Shown piece by piece: positions 9,690 to 21,520 of a DNA stretch of 25,000 bases. Position numbers and translations under genes: made by a program. Numbering within the stretch: position 1 is the first letter of the stretch; each line of letters begins with the position of its first letter. This stretch comes from Ampelomyces quisqualis (lineage: Eukaryota > Ascomycota > Dothideomycetes > Pleosporales > Phaeosphaeriaceae). A model generated the notes under the pieces. It was given only the letters and a program-made list of their open reading frames with translations. It made no database searches and was not told the origin of the DNA. The DNA lies in assembly GCA_018398575.1 (NCBI GenBank), contig JAGTXZ010000022.1, positions 45,001 through 70,000 on the forward strand, read 5' to 3'.

Positions 9690-10473
9690 ACTATCTTAAG
9701 TCAAAGAGCCAGAACTCTAAGACAGACCCCCTAAGAGGAGCTAACTTTTACTAGGCAGGAGAACACTAAAGCGCTCTAAGCCGCTACACAATCAAAGCTA
9801 ATAGCAATAACAGCATAGACAACCAATTCAATTGCCCCTACTAAGTTTCCCAAAAGCTAGTCTGCAACAAGACATAGCTAACATTCCTATTAGAATCTAT
9901 TTCTGCTACATACAGCTCTTAGGAGGAGAAAACCTGTGCTGCAACACGCTAAAAGCAGATACACAACGTAATTGTCTCCTAAGATCTGCTAAGTAGATAG
10001 CAGAGCCAGCAATCTACAGACCCTACGTAGTGCCTGTTAGAATTTAACAGGGCTTCTATCCTACAATAGGCACAGGACAACTACAATAACAATTTTGGCT
10101 ACCAACACCTATAAGAGAGAGGCCTAGGCCTTGTGATTGCAGCTTAGTTGCCTTTGCTAGCAGCTTACAAGAAAACAAGGCAAGCAAGTATAAGACTTGA
10201 AGCAAACGCGTAAGGACCAGCTAAAGCTGCCTAAACCTCTAAGCAAGAGCGCCTGTTTTGCGTGTTAATCTGCTGAAAATAGCGTATAGGTAGCCTATAC
10301 TGTTTTTCTTTAGATAGGCTGCAGAAAAGTAATTAGGATTTTTTCTGCTCCCCTTATGTAACGTGTGAACACCTTTGGGTTTGATTTTGTAAGCGCGGGG
10401 TTAACGTGTTAGAAAAGGTCTTAGAAGTTAAGCAAATTTGGTGCAGAGGTTGCGCAACCTGCGCACTATTACT
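9690..10473 (-). other. 5' external transcribed spacer, copy 1, RIP-mutated
   Basis: Region between the probable Pol I promoter and 18S. It aligns with 20760-21520 of copy 2 throughout. Where they differ, copy 1 nearly always has T or A in place of C or G (for example GTGCTGCAACACG near 9936 against GCGCCGCGACACG in copy 2). The exact transcription start and the processing sites cannot be placed from the sequence alone. No gene is seen; short open frames here are not conserved between copies. Confidence 0.7.
10321..10348 (-). other. Inverted repeat in the 5' ETS
   Basis: Perfect 8-bp arms GCAGAAAA and TTTTCTGC separated by 12 bases. The same structure is at 21377-21403 in copy 2 with one base fewer between the arms. 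In the transcript it could form a hairpin, perhaps a processing signal; this is inference. Confidence 0.5.
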
Positions 10474-10545
10474 AAAAGCATAAACCCGTGATCGCCGAGT
10501 TACACTTGCCTTGGTTTTTACTTGTATAACAATATATTTTAACCA
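10448..10545 (-). promoter_or_regulatory. Probable RNA polymerase I promoter region, copy 1
   Basis: This sits where the AT-rich spacer gives way to the 5' ETS, upstream of 18S on the minus strand. It holds a perfect 12-bp palindrome GGTTGCGCAACC (10448-10459). It also holds a stretch from 10474 to about 10530 that keeps its CA, TG and CpG steps and is identical in copy 2, although copy 1 is RIP-mutated on one side and the spacer is saturated on the other. Position and conservation suggest the rDNA promoter or transcription start, but fungal Pol I promoters have no reliable consensus, so this is inference. Confidence 0.35.
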
Positions 10546-12117
10546 AAAATTATATAATCTAGATAAGTAGAGCAACTACTTTCTATTTCTTACTAGTATA
10601 AGTTATATTCTAACTATAAAATAATATTATACATACAAATAAAGCTACAAATAAACTATTTTAGTACTAGAAGAAATATTCTATAATAGAATAATATTAT
10701 CTATACTAATAAAGCTACAAATCTTATTCTATACTAGTATAATCTAAATTATAAAGGTACTTATATACCCTAAACTCTAAAGAAAAATCTTAATTATAAT
10801 CTATACTAGTCTAGCTACTTTTCTTTGTATTAAAATTATATATATTTATAATATATTATTATTAGATCTATACTAGTAGAGCTGTTTATATCTTTTTAAA
10901 ACTAGTATAGTTTTTTCTTCTATGTATAATAGTATTACTAGCTTATTTACTATAACAAAAAAATTCTACTATATAGAACAAGAGATTAGTAGAAACTAAA
11001 TATAAATTTTCTTTTATAAAGAAATATATAGCTTGTAAAACAAAACTTCTATTTAATATAACTAATAGAAGATTCTTCTCTTACCTAAGATATAGAAATA
11101 AACTTCTTATAAATTTTAAAAAGTTAGAGCTAAGTATTAGAGCTACAACTAATATTACTACTTTACGTTCTTATATCTTTTCTAAGCCTACTAATATTCT
11201 ATATAACTATACTAGATAAGAAAACAGAGTTTTAAATAACCTACTAGCTTTTTATTTAAAATAGAAAAAATCTAGTAGCTCTAAATATAGATAATAATAA
11301 TCTAGACAAGTAACGCTACTACTATCTATTTCTTACTAGTATAAGTTATATTCTAACTATAAAATAATATAATATATATGTTTAAACTACTAATACTAGT
11401 ATAATATATTTGTGTAAAACTACTAACGTCTCTTATTACTAATATAGTATAAATTTTAATACAAACTAAGATAATCTAGATAAGTAGAATTATTAATATC
11501 TTTTTTTATAATGTATAGTCTAAATAAGTAGAGCTACTAATATTTAGTTTTTACTCTATTACATTTACTTTAAATACTAAAGAATAGTTCTATACTAGTA
11601 TAATAAAGATTTTACTTTAAAATAATAGTATCTAAACTAGTATATTAATCTTATATTATCTACTAGTATAATATAGATTCTACTCTAAACTATTATTATA
11701 TTATCTATAAAGCTTGTTATATCTTTTCTAAACTAGAATTTTATAGATTTTAACTATATAATAATTATATATAGACTAGTTAAGCTACTTATCTCTATTT
11801 TAAACTAGAGAAATATATTTTTCTAATATAATATAATCTTAGCTAATAAAGCTAGGACTATTTTAAACTAGAAAAATATTGTTTTTAACTATAATATAAT
11901 ATAATCTTACCTAATAAAGCTAACACGTTATTTATAGTATATTATATAAATTCTAGTATAGAAAAAAATAATATAGACTAAAAATCTAGTAATATCTAGT
12001 TTTTACAATTATTATATAATATCTAGTAAAAGAAAATTATAATCTAAACTAAGAAGCTAGTAATATCTTTCTCTAACTAGTGTTATATAAAGTTTACTAG
12101 AAACTAATAGAATCTAT

Positions 12118-12175
12118 ACTAAAAAAGCTACTTATATAAGTTTTATACTAAAAAAGCTACTTATATAAGTTTTAT
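12118..12175. repeat. 29-bp tandem duplication in the spacer, unit 2
   Basis: Counterpart of 1009-1066: two exact 29-bp copies with the six-A run retained. Confidence 0.85.
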
Positions 12176-13728
12176 ACTAGTACTATCTTTATTCTACCTA
12201 TAGTATATTAGATCTAGCCTAGTTTAAGTTAAGTATCTATATAAGCTAGAAATACTAAAATCTCTAGATCTATACCTTTCTTTTCTTAAGTTATACTAGA
12301 AGAAAGTAACAACTAATAATAGTTTTTTTTTCTTAGTAGAAGTAAGCTTTCTAATACTTGTAAAGAATTGTATAATTTTAAGGTTTAGTAATATTAGATA
12401 TATATACTAACTTTGCTGTAAAGAATTATTAGTCTTTTATTTTCTTTTCTTTTTCTTATTTTTATTATAAGTTTAAAAAAGTAGTAAGAGTATACTCTAA
12501 TATAGTAATACTTCTATATATATAACTTTAAAAAGCCTACTAATATTTGTATTTAATAAGTACTAGAGAATAAGAATATAGTAAAGTAATTATAAATATT
12601 CTTTATTAACTAATATAATAGGTACTATGTTTAAGATAAACTAGAATTTATTATTCTATTTACTAAGACTAATATAAGTTTATTTTTACTAATAGAAAGG
12701 TAATATATTTTTATATTATAGCAGTTAGACGTATAAGAGATATTATAACTCTAAAAATATTTCTACTATTTAATAATTTAATTTTTTGTCTTAATTCTTA
12801 TAGAAAGATTCTAAAATAATAAGAATAGTTTTATAATTTTAGGAAAAAGACTAACACTTTTATATTAAATAAACAAAAATTATCTATTTTATACTTTATA
12901 CTTATATAAGTCTCTATATATAAGAGTAGATAAGTTATTATAAATATTAGATTAAGATATAGTAAGATATAAGATTACTACTATCTAGAAAAAATAAAGT
13001 TTATAATTTTTTTTCTAATATTTACTTAACTTAATTACATATTAAGAGTACTATTATAATTAACTAAAGCTACCTTAAACCTACTACCTACTCTAAACGT
13101 ACTAGTAACTTTATACTTACTAGCTACCTAGGCCTATATTAAATTCTAGATATAAGCTAAAATAAGAATAATTAAAAAGAGGAAAACTATTCTAACTAAG
13201 TATAAAAAGCTTTCTTTAACTAACTAGGTATTTTAAATTTATAAGAGCCTAAAATATAGTAGTAACTTTTATTCTATTAGCTACCTTAACCTACTAGCTA
13301 CCTTAGCTACTCTAAACTTACTAGCTACCTTAAACTTACTAGCTACCTTAGACTTACTAGTAACTTCTAACCTACTAGCTACTTTAAGGATATATATAAC
13401 TAAAAAAATAGATATTATAAATAAAATAGCTACTAAGGCCTATATTTTATTCTAGATACAACCTAAAATAGAAATAATTAAAAAGAGAAAAACTATTCTA
13501 ACTAAGTATAAAAAGCTTTCTTGGGTAAATTAAGAAAGAAGCTTACGTAACTTCTTTAGTACTACTAAATATAGGAATTTATAATTACTAAGTATAGGCT
13601 AACTAGTTACCTTTTTTAGAATTAATTATAAAACAATTTTTAGAGTAGAAGTATAATATTAGTTCTAACTAGGCCTAAGTTATATAGATATTAGATAAAA
13701 GACTATGTAACTAGACGTATTCTCTACT

Positions 13729-14235
13729 TAAGTTTTTTTAAAATCTCTAGTTTTAAAGTTAATAGTTTTTTTTTATATTTGTTTACAAATTAAACTATTA
13801 AAAATAGTATTATTCTTTTTAGACTTTAAACTAGAGCTATTTACTTAACTTTTTATCTTTATCTAAGTGTATCTTTGTTAAGAGGTAGTAGATAAGATTT
13901 TAGTTATATTATATTATAATATAGTATAGATATAGGCTTAAGTTTCTTTAAAACTCTTTTGTTATAAATTTTAAGTTTTTATTTATTTCTGTTTGCAAAT
14001 TAAGATATTTAAAATACTATTATTTTTCTAAGATTTAAATATAAAGCTTATTAATAAAATAAACTAAAACTAATTACTTAACTATTTATCTATAGATAAG
14101 CCTATTTATACTAAAAGGTAGTAGATAAGACTTTAGTTATATTAGAATTTAATATAGAATAGATATAGGCTTTAGGTTTTTTTAAAAATCTCTAGTTTAG
14201 AAATCTTAGTTTTTTATTTTTATTTTTACAAAGAC
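13729..14235. repeat. Three diverged ~0.2-kb spacer repeats, unit 2
   Basis: Counterpart of 2621-3125, with copies starting at 13729, 13938 and 14171 (the last partial). Sequence is nearly identical to unit 1, so the three internal copies diverged from one another before the units were homogenised or saturated. Confidence 0.75.
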
Positions 14236-14351
14236 ATTACAAGTAGTATATATATAAGCTTACTTCTGTCTAAAATATACTTAGTTGTAATCTAATATTC
14301 TTTGAATAATTTTTGTTAAAAAATTCTTTAATTTTAACAGTACTATTATTT

Positions 14352-14453
14352 TAAACTTACTAGCTACTCTAAACTTACTAGCTACTCTAAACTTACTAGC
14401 TACTCTAAACTTACTAGCTACTCTAAACTTACTAGCTACTCTAAACTTACTAG
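14352..14453. repeat. 18-bp minisatellite, 5 full units plus a partial
   Basis: 102 bp of TAAACTTACTAGCTACTC units (5 x 18 + 12), one unit longer than in copy 1. This gives most of the offset change between the two units in this interval. Confidence 0.92.
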
Positions 14454-14475
14454 TTATTACCTACCAGAGATTTTT

Positions 14476-15120
14476 ATACAGTACCTGCAAGGCTCCCTAA
14501 ATAAATAGATAGACAGCCTATACGCTCTTGCAAGAGCTGCTATAATATTAAGGAGCGCCTGTAGGACTCTCTAAATAAATAGAGAGACAGCCTATACGCC
14601 CCCTCTGCAGAGGCTGCCAAAATCTTAAGTAAAATAGAGAGACAGCCTATACGCCCCTACAAGAGCTGCTATAATATCAAGCAGCGCCTGTAGGACCCCC
14701 TAAATAAATAGAGAGACAGCCTGTACGCCCCTATAGAAGCTGCCTAAGATTTTCAAGCACGACCTGCAAGGCCCCCTAAATAAATAGAGAGACAGCCTGT
14801 ACGCTCTTGCAGAGGCTGCTAAAATCTCAAGCAGCACCTGCACAGCCCTCTAAATAAATAGAGAGACAGCCTGTACGCCCTTGCAAGAGCTGCTGAATCT
14901 AGCAGCACCTGCAAGGCTCTCTAAATAAATAGAGAGACAGCCTGTACGCCCTTGCAGAGGCTGCTGAAATCTCAAGCAGCACCTGCAAGGCCCCCTAAAT
15001 AAATAGAGAGACAGCCTGTACGCCCCTGCAAGAGCAGCTAAAAATCTCTAGCAGCGCCTATAAGGCTCCTAAATTATCTAGCAAGTGCGCCTATATGCTC
15101 TGACTGGAAACGTAGATTAT
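14476..15120 (-). repeat. Spacer sub-repeat array, ~74 bp period, unit 2
   Basis: Cores begin near 14497, 14571, 14626 (variant), 14700, 14776, 14850, 14921 and 14995, with a decayed copy near 15069, matching copy 1 one for one, including the shortened second unit. Cores 1-3 again read CCTATACG and cores 4-8 CCTGTACG. The array ends about 85 bp from the 28S 3' end. It may be a terminator or fork-barrier array by position, which is not shown by the sequence. Confidence 0.9.
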
Positions 15121-15203
15121 TCTAGCGCTCCTGCAGCACTATCCCCCTCTAGTAGACATGTTCCTAATGTTACACTAGATAAGGAGAGATAATTCCCATA
15201 TTT

Positions 15204-16255
15204 AACCAAGCTAGTATTAGGCTTACGCTTAGTAGCTTGTAACAACAAGGCTACTTAACTACTTACACAACTCAGCTAGGCAACTAAGTTGTCTGCAAAG
15301 GATTTAATCCTGTGCACTGTACAATTGCAATACACTAGCTAGCAGTCCTAATTTCAATAGAGCTGCTAACGCTAATCTAGTAAGGTTCTTAGCCAAAGGC
15401 CTATTCGTATCCAACTAGTGCAGGCAGAAATCACCCTGTTCTGGCATAGATTCTAACTTAGAGGCGTTTAGCTATAATCCAGCAGATAGTAGCTTTGCGG
15501 CAATGCCTGGTCAGACAGCCGCAAAAACCAATTATCTGAAACTGTAGTTTCTCTCGTACTAAGCAGTATTACTATTAGGGCAAGGTTATTAGTAGGGTAA
15601 AACTAACCTGTCTTATAACAGTCTAAACCTAGCTTACGTTCCCTATTAGTAGGTAAACAATCTAACGCTTACCAAATTCTGCTTTAGTATAATAGGAAGA
15701 GCTAACATCAAAGGATTAAAAAGCAACGTCGCTATAAACGCTTGGCTGCCACAAGCCAGTTATCCCTGTAGTAACTTTTCTAGCACCTCTAGCCTTAAAT
15801 TTCAAGGGACTAAAGGATTAATAGGCTACACTTTCATAGTTTGTATTTATACTGAAAATCAAAATCAAGGGGACTTTTGCCCTTTTGCTCTACTAGAGAT
15901 TTCTGTTCTCTATAAGTCCCCCTTAGGACACCTGCGTTATGGTTTAACAGATGTGCTGCCCTAGCCAAACATCCTACCTAACAATGTCTTCAACCCAGAT
16001 TAGTCTACAAGGGACCTTAACGCTAGAAGTTAGGCAGTAAGGCCTAGCTCTGCTTTATCAAATAAGTAAAAAAACGATAAGGGTAGTGGTATTTCACCAG
16101 CGCCAAAGCTCCTACCTATTCTACACCTCCTATATCTTTTCACAATGTTAAACTAGAGTCAAGCTTAACAGGGTCTTCTTTCTCTACTAATTTGGCTAAG
16201 CCTGTTCCCTTAGCTGTAGTTTCGCTAGATAGTAGATAGGGACAGTAGGAATCTT

Positions 16256-16290
<35 letters not shown>

Positions 16291-18476
16291 AAGGCATTTG
16301 GCTACCTTAAGAGAGTTATAGTTACTCCTACTGTTTACTTGCGCTTGGTCGAATCTCTTTGCTTTAACATTTAGAGCACTAGGCAGAAATCACATTGCGT
16401 TAACACTACTTTCTGGCTATTGCAATGCTATGTTTTAATTAGACAGTTAGATTCCCCTTGTCTATACTAGTTCTAAGTTAGTTGTTAAACATACGCTAGA
16501 CAGCCAAAGCCTGCTAAGAGTGTCTGCACCCTAGCACTAAAAGGCGCCTACCTTGCAGTTAGTGCCCTTCTACGCCAGAGGCTTCTCCCTAAGGCCTAAC
16601 ATACCTAACCCTTAGAGCTAATCCTTTTCCTAAAGTTACAGATCTATTTTGCTAACTTCCCTTATCTACATTGTTCTATTAACTAGAGGCTTTTTACCTT
16701 AGAGACCTGCTGCGGTTATAAGTACAACCTGGCGTAAAAACTATTTCTTTAAGCAGATTTTCAAGGCTTGTTAGGAGCGCACCAAACGCCGCAAAAGTGC
16801 AGCGCTCTTCTAGCTATTAAACCCTAGCTCTAGACAAACCAATTTCAGGGTAACAGACTATTAAGAAGAAAAGAAAACTCTTCTTAGGGCTTCTGCTAAG
16901 GTCTCCGCTCTCAATTGCGTTGCTGCGGAGAATCTACATCTAGGTGCCAGAATGTTAACCAGCTTCTCTTTTGAGGGCGTAGCGCAAGCGCTAACATTAA
17001 AACAGAACTACCCTATCTCTTAGGATTAACTAACCTGTGTCCAACTGCTGTTTACACAGAACCTTTCCCTACTTTAGTCCTTAAAGTTCTTATTTAAGTA
17101 TTTGCTACTACTACCAAGATCTGCACTAGAGGCCGTTTGACTTAGGGTTACCCCTAAGGCTTCGTTACAAGCCTCTACGCCTGCCTACTCGCTAGGGCGT
17201 AAATTCTGCTCTAGCAGCGGGGTATAGGTAATACGCTTGAGCGCTATCTATTTTCAGGGCTAGTTTATTTAGCAGGTAAGTTGTTACACACTCCTTAGCA
17301 GATTCCAACTTCTATAGCTACTGTCCTGCTGTCTAGATAAACTAACACCTTTTGTAGTGTCTAATAAGCGTATATTCTGGCACCTTAACCCCGCGTTTAG
17401 TTTATCCTGCATCGCTAGTTCTGCTTACCAAAAATAGCCTACTAGTAACAGTACATTTAAGTGTCTACGTTTAATTAAGTAACAAGGACTTCTTACATAT
17501 TTAAAGTTTAAGAATAGGTAAAGGTTGTTTCAACCCCTAGGCTTCTAATCATTTGCTTTACCTTATAAAACTAAATACGTTACTGCTATCCTAAGGGAAA
17601 CTTTAGCAGGAACTAGCTACTAGATAGTTTGATTAGTCTTTTGCCCCTATGCCTAAATTTGACAATTGATTTGCACGTTAGAACCGCTGCGAGCCTCTAC
17701 TAGAGTTTCCTCTGGCTTTACCCTATTCAAGCATAGTTTACTATCTTTTAGGTCCTAACAGCTATGCTCTTACTTAAATCTATCTGAAGACATTAGGATT
17801 AGTTAATAGTGCACCTAAAGGGTTCCTACCTCTGTTTACTTTTATTACGCGTTTAGGCTTAACACCTAAACACTTGCATAGATGTTAGACTCCTTAGTCT
17901 GTGTTTCAAGACAGGCTGCTTACAGCTATTACGCCAGCATCCTAGCAGATGCGCAGACCTTAGTCCAGACTAGTTGCATAACGTCTCCTCTATAAGGCCT
18001 CCCTAAAGAGAGGTACGTAATAGAGACCTTTATCCAATTGCCTAGACTGATGCTGGCCTGCCTGCAGAAGAGTGCACTAGACAAAAGTCTAGATAAACTA
18101 CTACAGGCAAGTCTGGCTGCAAGCGCTTCCTTTCAACAATTTCACGTGCTATTTGACTCTCTTCCAAAGTGCTTTTCATCTTTCGATCACTCTACTTGTG
18201 CGCTATCGGTCTCTGGCCAGTATTTAGCTTTAGAAGAAATTTACCTCCCATTTAGAGCTGCATTCCCAAACAACTGACTCGTCGAAGGGGCTTTACACGG
18301 CAAAGGCTAGCGACCACGTGGGATTCTCACCCTCTGTGACGTCCTGTTCCAAGGAACTTGGACCGCTGCTGACACCAAAGCGCCCTCTGCAAATTACAAC
18401 TCGGGCCCTAAGAGAGCCAGATTTCAAATTTGAGCTGTTGCCGCTTCACTCGCCGTTACTAAGGCAATCCCTGCTG

Positions 18477-18508
<32 letters not shown>

Positions 18509-18540
18509 GTTCAGCGGTATCCCTACCTGATCCGAGGTCA
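15204..18540 (-). rRNA. 28S (25S) large-subunit rRNA, copy 2, RIP-mutated
   Basis: Same gene as 4080-7412, 3.34 kb with no intron. Only 18040-18540 is clean; 15204-18039 carries RIP-like transitions, many at sites different from copy 1, so the two copies were hit at least partly independently. In the sarcin-ricin loop (15547-15560) the GAGA is kept but the following GG is GA. In the peptidyl-transferase ring (about 15711-15720) GATGTCGG is GATGTTAG. A functional product is unlikely. The missing G near 18515 (CAGCGGTATCC) is shared with copy 1. Confidence 0.95.
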
Positions 18541-18688
18541 AACGTAGGGACTTACTGGAAGCTGGTGTTTAAGACTGGAAGTGCAAGATGCTGCGCTTCT
18601 ATGCCAAAAACACTACTGCCAATTGCTTTGAGGTGAGTCCAAGCAAAGCATAGACAAACACTCCAACACCAAGCAGAGCTTGAGGTAC
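18541..18688 (-). other. ITS2, copy 2
   Basis: 148 nt, identical to ITS2 of copy 1 (offset 11,128). No RIP is apparent. Confidence 0.93.
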
Positions 18689-18839
18689 AAATGACGCTCG
18701 AACAGGCATGCCCTATGGAATACCAACGCAATGTGCGTTCAAAGATTCGATGATTCACTGAATTCTGCACCACACTACTTATCGCATTTCGCTGCGTTCT
18801 TCATCGATGCCAGAACCAAGAGATCCGTTGTTGAAAGTT
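18689..18839 (-). rRNA. 5.8S rRNA, copy 2, shortened by small deletions
   Basis: Identical to the copy-1 5.8S, 151 nt, with the same loss of 2 nt in GTGTGAATTGCAG and of CCCC in GCGCCCCTTGG. Otherwise it matches the conserved fungal sequence. Exact sharing of unusual deletions by the two copies means either a recent common origin or the same consensus error twice. Confidence 0.95.
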
Positions 18840-19024
18840 GTAATTATTAAGTTTCTCAGACACTGATTGAATATTCAAGGGTTTTAATTTGTCCAGCCAG
18901 CGGGTTATACCCGCTGAAACGTAGGTACGCAAAAGACAGTATTGACTTAGAGGATCATGCTGCTCGTCAGTAGCAATACTATACAGCCTAACAGACCCTC
19001 TTAGCAGTAGCAAGCTACTAAATG
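18840..19024 (-). other. ITS1, copy 2
   Basis: 185 nt, identical to ITS1 of copy 1, including the 7-bp hairpin (18899-18915). Confidence 0.93.
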
Positions 19025-19078
<54 letters not shown>

Positions 19079-19816
19079 CAATGACCGAGTTTGACGAACT
19101 TTCCGGCTTAGGATGGTCGTTGCCAACCTTCCTGCCAGTCCGAAGGCCCACTGAGCCATTCAATCGGTAGTAGCGACGGCGGTGTACAAAGGGCAGGGAC
19201 GTAATCAACGCATGCTGATGACACGCGCTTACTTAGGCATTCCTCGTTGAAGAGCAATAATTGCAATGCTCTATCCCCAGCACGACAGAGTTTAACAAGA
19301 TTGCCCAGACCTTTCGGCCAAGGTAAAGAACTTTGGTCTGTCAGTGTAGCGGTGCGGCCCAGAACATCTAAGGGCATCACAGACCTGTTATTGCTCAAAC
19401 TTCCATCGGCTTGAGCCGATAGTCCCTCTAAGAAGCGACCAGCCAAAGCTAGCCTCTATTTAGCAGGTTATCTCGTTCGTTATCGCAATTAAGCAGACAA
19501 ATCACTCCACCAACTAAGAACGGCCATGCACCACCACCTGAAAAATCAAGAAAGAGCTCTCAATCTGTCAACTTATTTCATCTGACCTGGTGAGTTTCCC
19601 GTGTTGAGTCAAATTGCCGCAGGCTCCACGCCTGGTGCCCTTCCGTCAATTTCTTTAAGTTTCAGCCTTGCGACTATACTCCCAGAACCCAAAAACTTTG
19701 ATTTCGTAAGGTGCCGAGCGAGTCAGAAAAAGAACATCGCCCGATCCCTAGTCGGCATAGTTTACGGTTAAGACTACGACGGTATCTGATCGTTCGATCC
19801 CCTAACTTTCGTTCAC

Positions 19817-19854
<38 letters not shown>

Positions 19855-20759
19855 AGTTAGTCTTCAATAAATCCAAGAATTTCACCTCTGACAATTGAAT
19901 ACCGATGCCCCGACTGTCCCTATTAATCATTACGGCGGTCCTAGAAACCAACAAAATAGGACCGCACGTCCTATTCTATTATTCCATGCTAACGTATTCG
20001 AGCAAAGGCCTGCTTTGAACACTCTAATTTTTTCAAAGTAAAAGTCCTGGTCCCCAACACGCCCAGTAAAGGCATGAGGTTCTCCAGAATAAGGCCCGGC
20101 CGGACAAGTACACGCGGTGAGGCGGACCTGCCAGCCAGACCCAAGTTTCAACTACGAGCTTTTTAACTGCAACAACTTTAATATACGCTATTGAGCTGGA
20201 ATTACCGCTGCTGGCACCAGACTCGCCCTCCAATTGTTCCTCGTTAAGTTTAAATTGTACTCATTCCAATTACAAGACCCAAAAGAGCCCTGTATCAGTA
20301 TTTATTGTCACTACCTCCCTGTCGGGATTGGGTAATTGCGCGCCTGCTGCCTTCCTTGGATGTGGTAGCCGTTTCTCAGGCTCCTCTCCGAATCGAACCC
20401 AATTCCCGTTACCTGTTGAAACCATGGTAAGCCAATACCTTACCATCGAAAGTTGATAGGCAGAAATTTGAATGAACTGTCGCCGGCGCAAGGCCATGCG
20501 ATCCGTAAAGTTATCATGAATCACCAAGAAGCCCCGAAGGGCGTTGGTTTTTTATCTAATAAATACACCCCTCGAAGTTGAGGTTTTTAGCATGTATTAG
20601 CTCTAGAATTACCACGGTTGTCCAAGTAGTAAGGTACTATCAAATAAACGATAACTGATTTAATGAGCCATTCGCAGTTTCACGGTATAATTGCTTATAC
20701 TTAGACATGCATGGCTTAATCTTTGAGACAAGCATATGACTGGCAGAATCAACCAGGTA
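19025..20759 (-). rRNA. 18S small-subunit rRNA, copy 2: not RIP-mutated but with many small deletions
   Basis: On the minus strand it runs from TACCTGGTTGATTCTGCC at 20759 to GGAAGGATCATTA at 19025. Base content is that of a normal ascomycete 18S, unlike copy 1. It is only 1,735 nt, 58 shorter than copy 1. The losses are short and mostly remove one unit of a tandem duplication or shorten a homopolymer. In the rRNA sense, CAGCAGCCGCGGTAA is CAGCAGCGGTAA in the 530 loop (20202-20214), ACACACCGCCCGTC is ACACCGCCGTC in the decoding region (19175-19187), and one ACT or AGT repeat is gone near the 5' end. Such changes at universal sites would destroy function if real; residual consensus errors are more likely. 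An open frame at 19108-19446 inside it is not a gene. Confidence 0.95.
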
Positions 20760-21520
20760 ACTATCTTAAGTCAAAGAGCCGAACTCCAAGACAGACCCCG
20801 AGAGGAGCCGACTTTACTAGGCAGGAGAACACCAAAGCGCTCCAAGCCGCTACACAATCAAAGCTAATAGCAATGACAGCATAGACGACTGATTCAATTG
20901 CCCCCACTGAGTTTCCCAAAAGCTGGTCCGCAACGAGACATGGCTGACGTTCCCATCAGAATCCATTTCCGCTACATACAGCCCTCAGGAGGAGAAAACC
21001 TGCGCCGCGACACGCTAAAAGCGGATACACGACGTGATTGTCCCCAAGATCTGCTGAGTAGATGGCAGAGCCAGCAATCCACAGACCCTACGTAGTGCCC
21101 GTCAGAATTTAACGGGGCTTCTATCCCACAATAGGCACAGGACAACCGCAATAACAATTTTGGCTGCCAACACCCACGAGAGAGAGGCCTAGGCCTTGTG
21201 ATCGCAGCTTAGTTGCCTTTGCCAGCGGCTCACAAGAAAACAAGCAAGTACGAGACTTGAAAACGCGTGAGGACCAGCCGAAGCCGCCTAAACCTCTGAG
21301 CAAGAGCGCCTGTTTCGCGTGTTGATCCTGAAAATAGCGTGATAGGTAGCCTATACTGTTTTTCTTTAGATAGGCTGCAGAAAAGTAATTAGGATTTTTC
21401 TGCTCCCTTATGTAACGCGAACACCTTGGGTTTGATTTTGTGAGCGCGTTGACGTGTCGGAAAAGGTCTCGGAGGTTGAGCAAATTTGGTGGGAGGTTGC
21501 GCAACCTGCGCACTGTCACC
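20760..21520 (-). other. 5' external transcribed spacer, copy 2, not RIP-mutated
   Basis: Counterpart of 9690-10473. It keeps CpG, CA and TG steps (for example GCGCCGCGACACG near 21002), so it is the better guide to the original ETS. It is shorter than copy 1 through scattered 1-3 base losses (such as TAACGCGAACACC for TAACGTGTGAACACC). Short open frames here, such as 20898-21095 and 21121-21528, do not persist in copy 1 and are rejected. Confidence 0.7.
21377..21403 (-). other. Inverted repeat in the 5' ETS, copy 2
   Basis: GCAGAAAA and TTTTCTGC arms, as at 10321-10348, with a spacer one base shorter. It is retained in both the clean and the mutated ETS. Confidence 0.5.

Larger units (their letters stand above)
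1..11109 (-). repeat. rDNA tandem repeat unit 1 (about 11.1 kb)
   Basis: The sequence at base 1 recurs at 11110 and the whole order of spacer, 28S, ITS2, 5.8S, ITS1, 18S and 5' ETS recurs with it, in the same orientation. The unit phase used here is arbitrary and set by the window start. Spacer sequence matches the next unit almost base for base, whereas the 28S and 18S parts differ at many sites, nearly all transitions. This is the normal head-to-tail layout of nuclear rDNA, but most of the unit carries RIP-like mutations. Confidence 0.95.
10546..14475. other. AT-rich, RIP-degraded intergenic spacer between the two rDNA units
   Basis: With the sub-repeat array that follows, this forms the only complete spacer in the window (about 4.66 kb from promoter to the 28S end of copy 2). 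From 11110 it repeats bases 1-3351 almost exactly; differences found by eye are a few single bases (for example TATAAT to TATATT near 11656) and one extra 18-bp unit. 10546-11109 is the promoter-side spacer and matches 21593-22151. There is the same shortage of CA and TG. No gene, tRNA or 5S rRNA is seen. Confidence 0.85.

Noticed and set aside
10546..14351. Transposon inserted in the spacer
   Set aside because: No terminal repeats, target-site duplication or coding remains were seen, and the sequence is present at the same place in all three spacers.
10546..15203. 5S rRNA or tRNA gene in the spacer
   Set aside because: No A/B/C-box-containing or cloverleaf sequence was recognised by eye; 5S genes are usually dispersed in filamentous ascomycetes.
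19108..19446. 112-codon minus-strand open frame, the longest kind in the window after 21121-21528
   Set aside because: It lies wholly inside 18S on the rRNA strand and depends on small deletions in copy 2; the copy-1 counterpart is broken. It is translated rRNA, not a protein.
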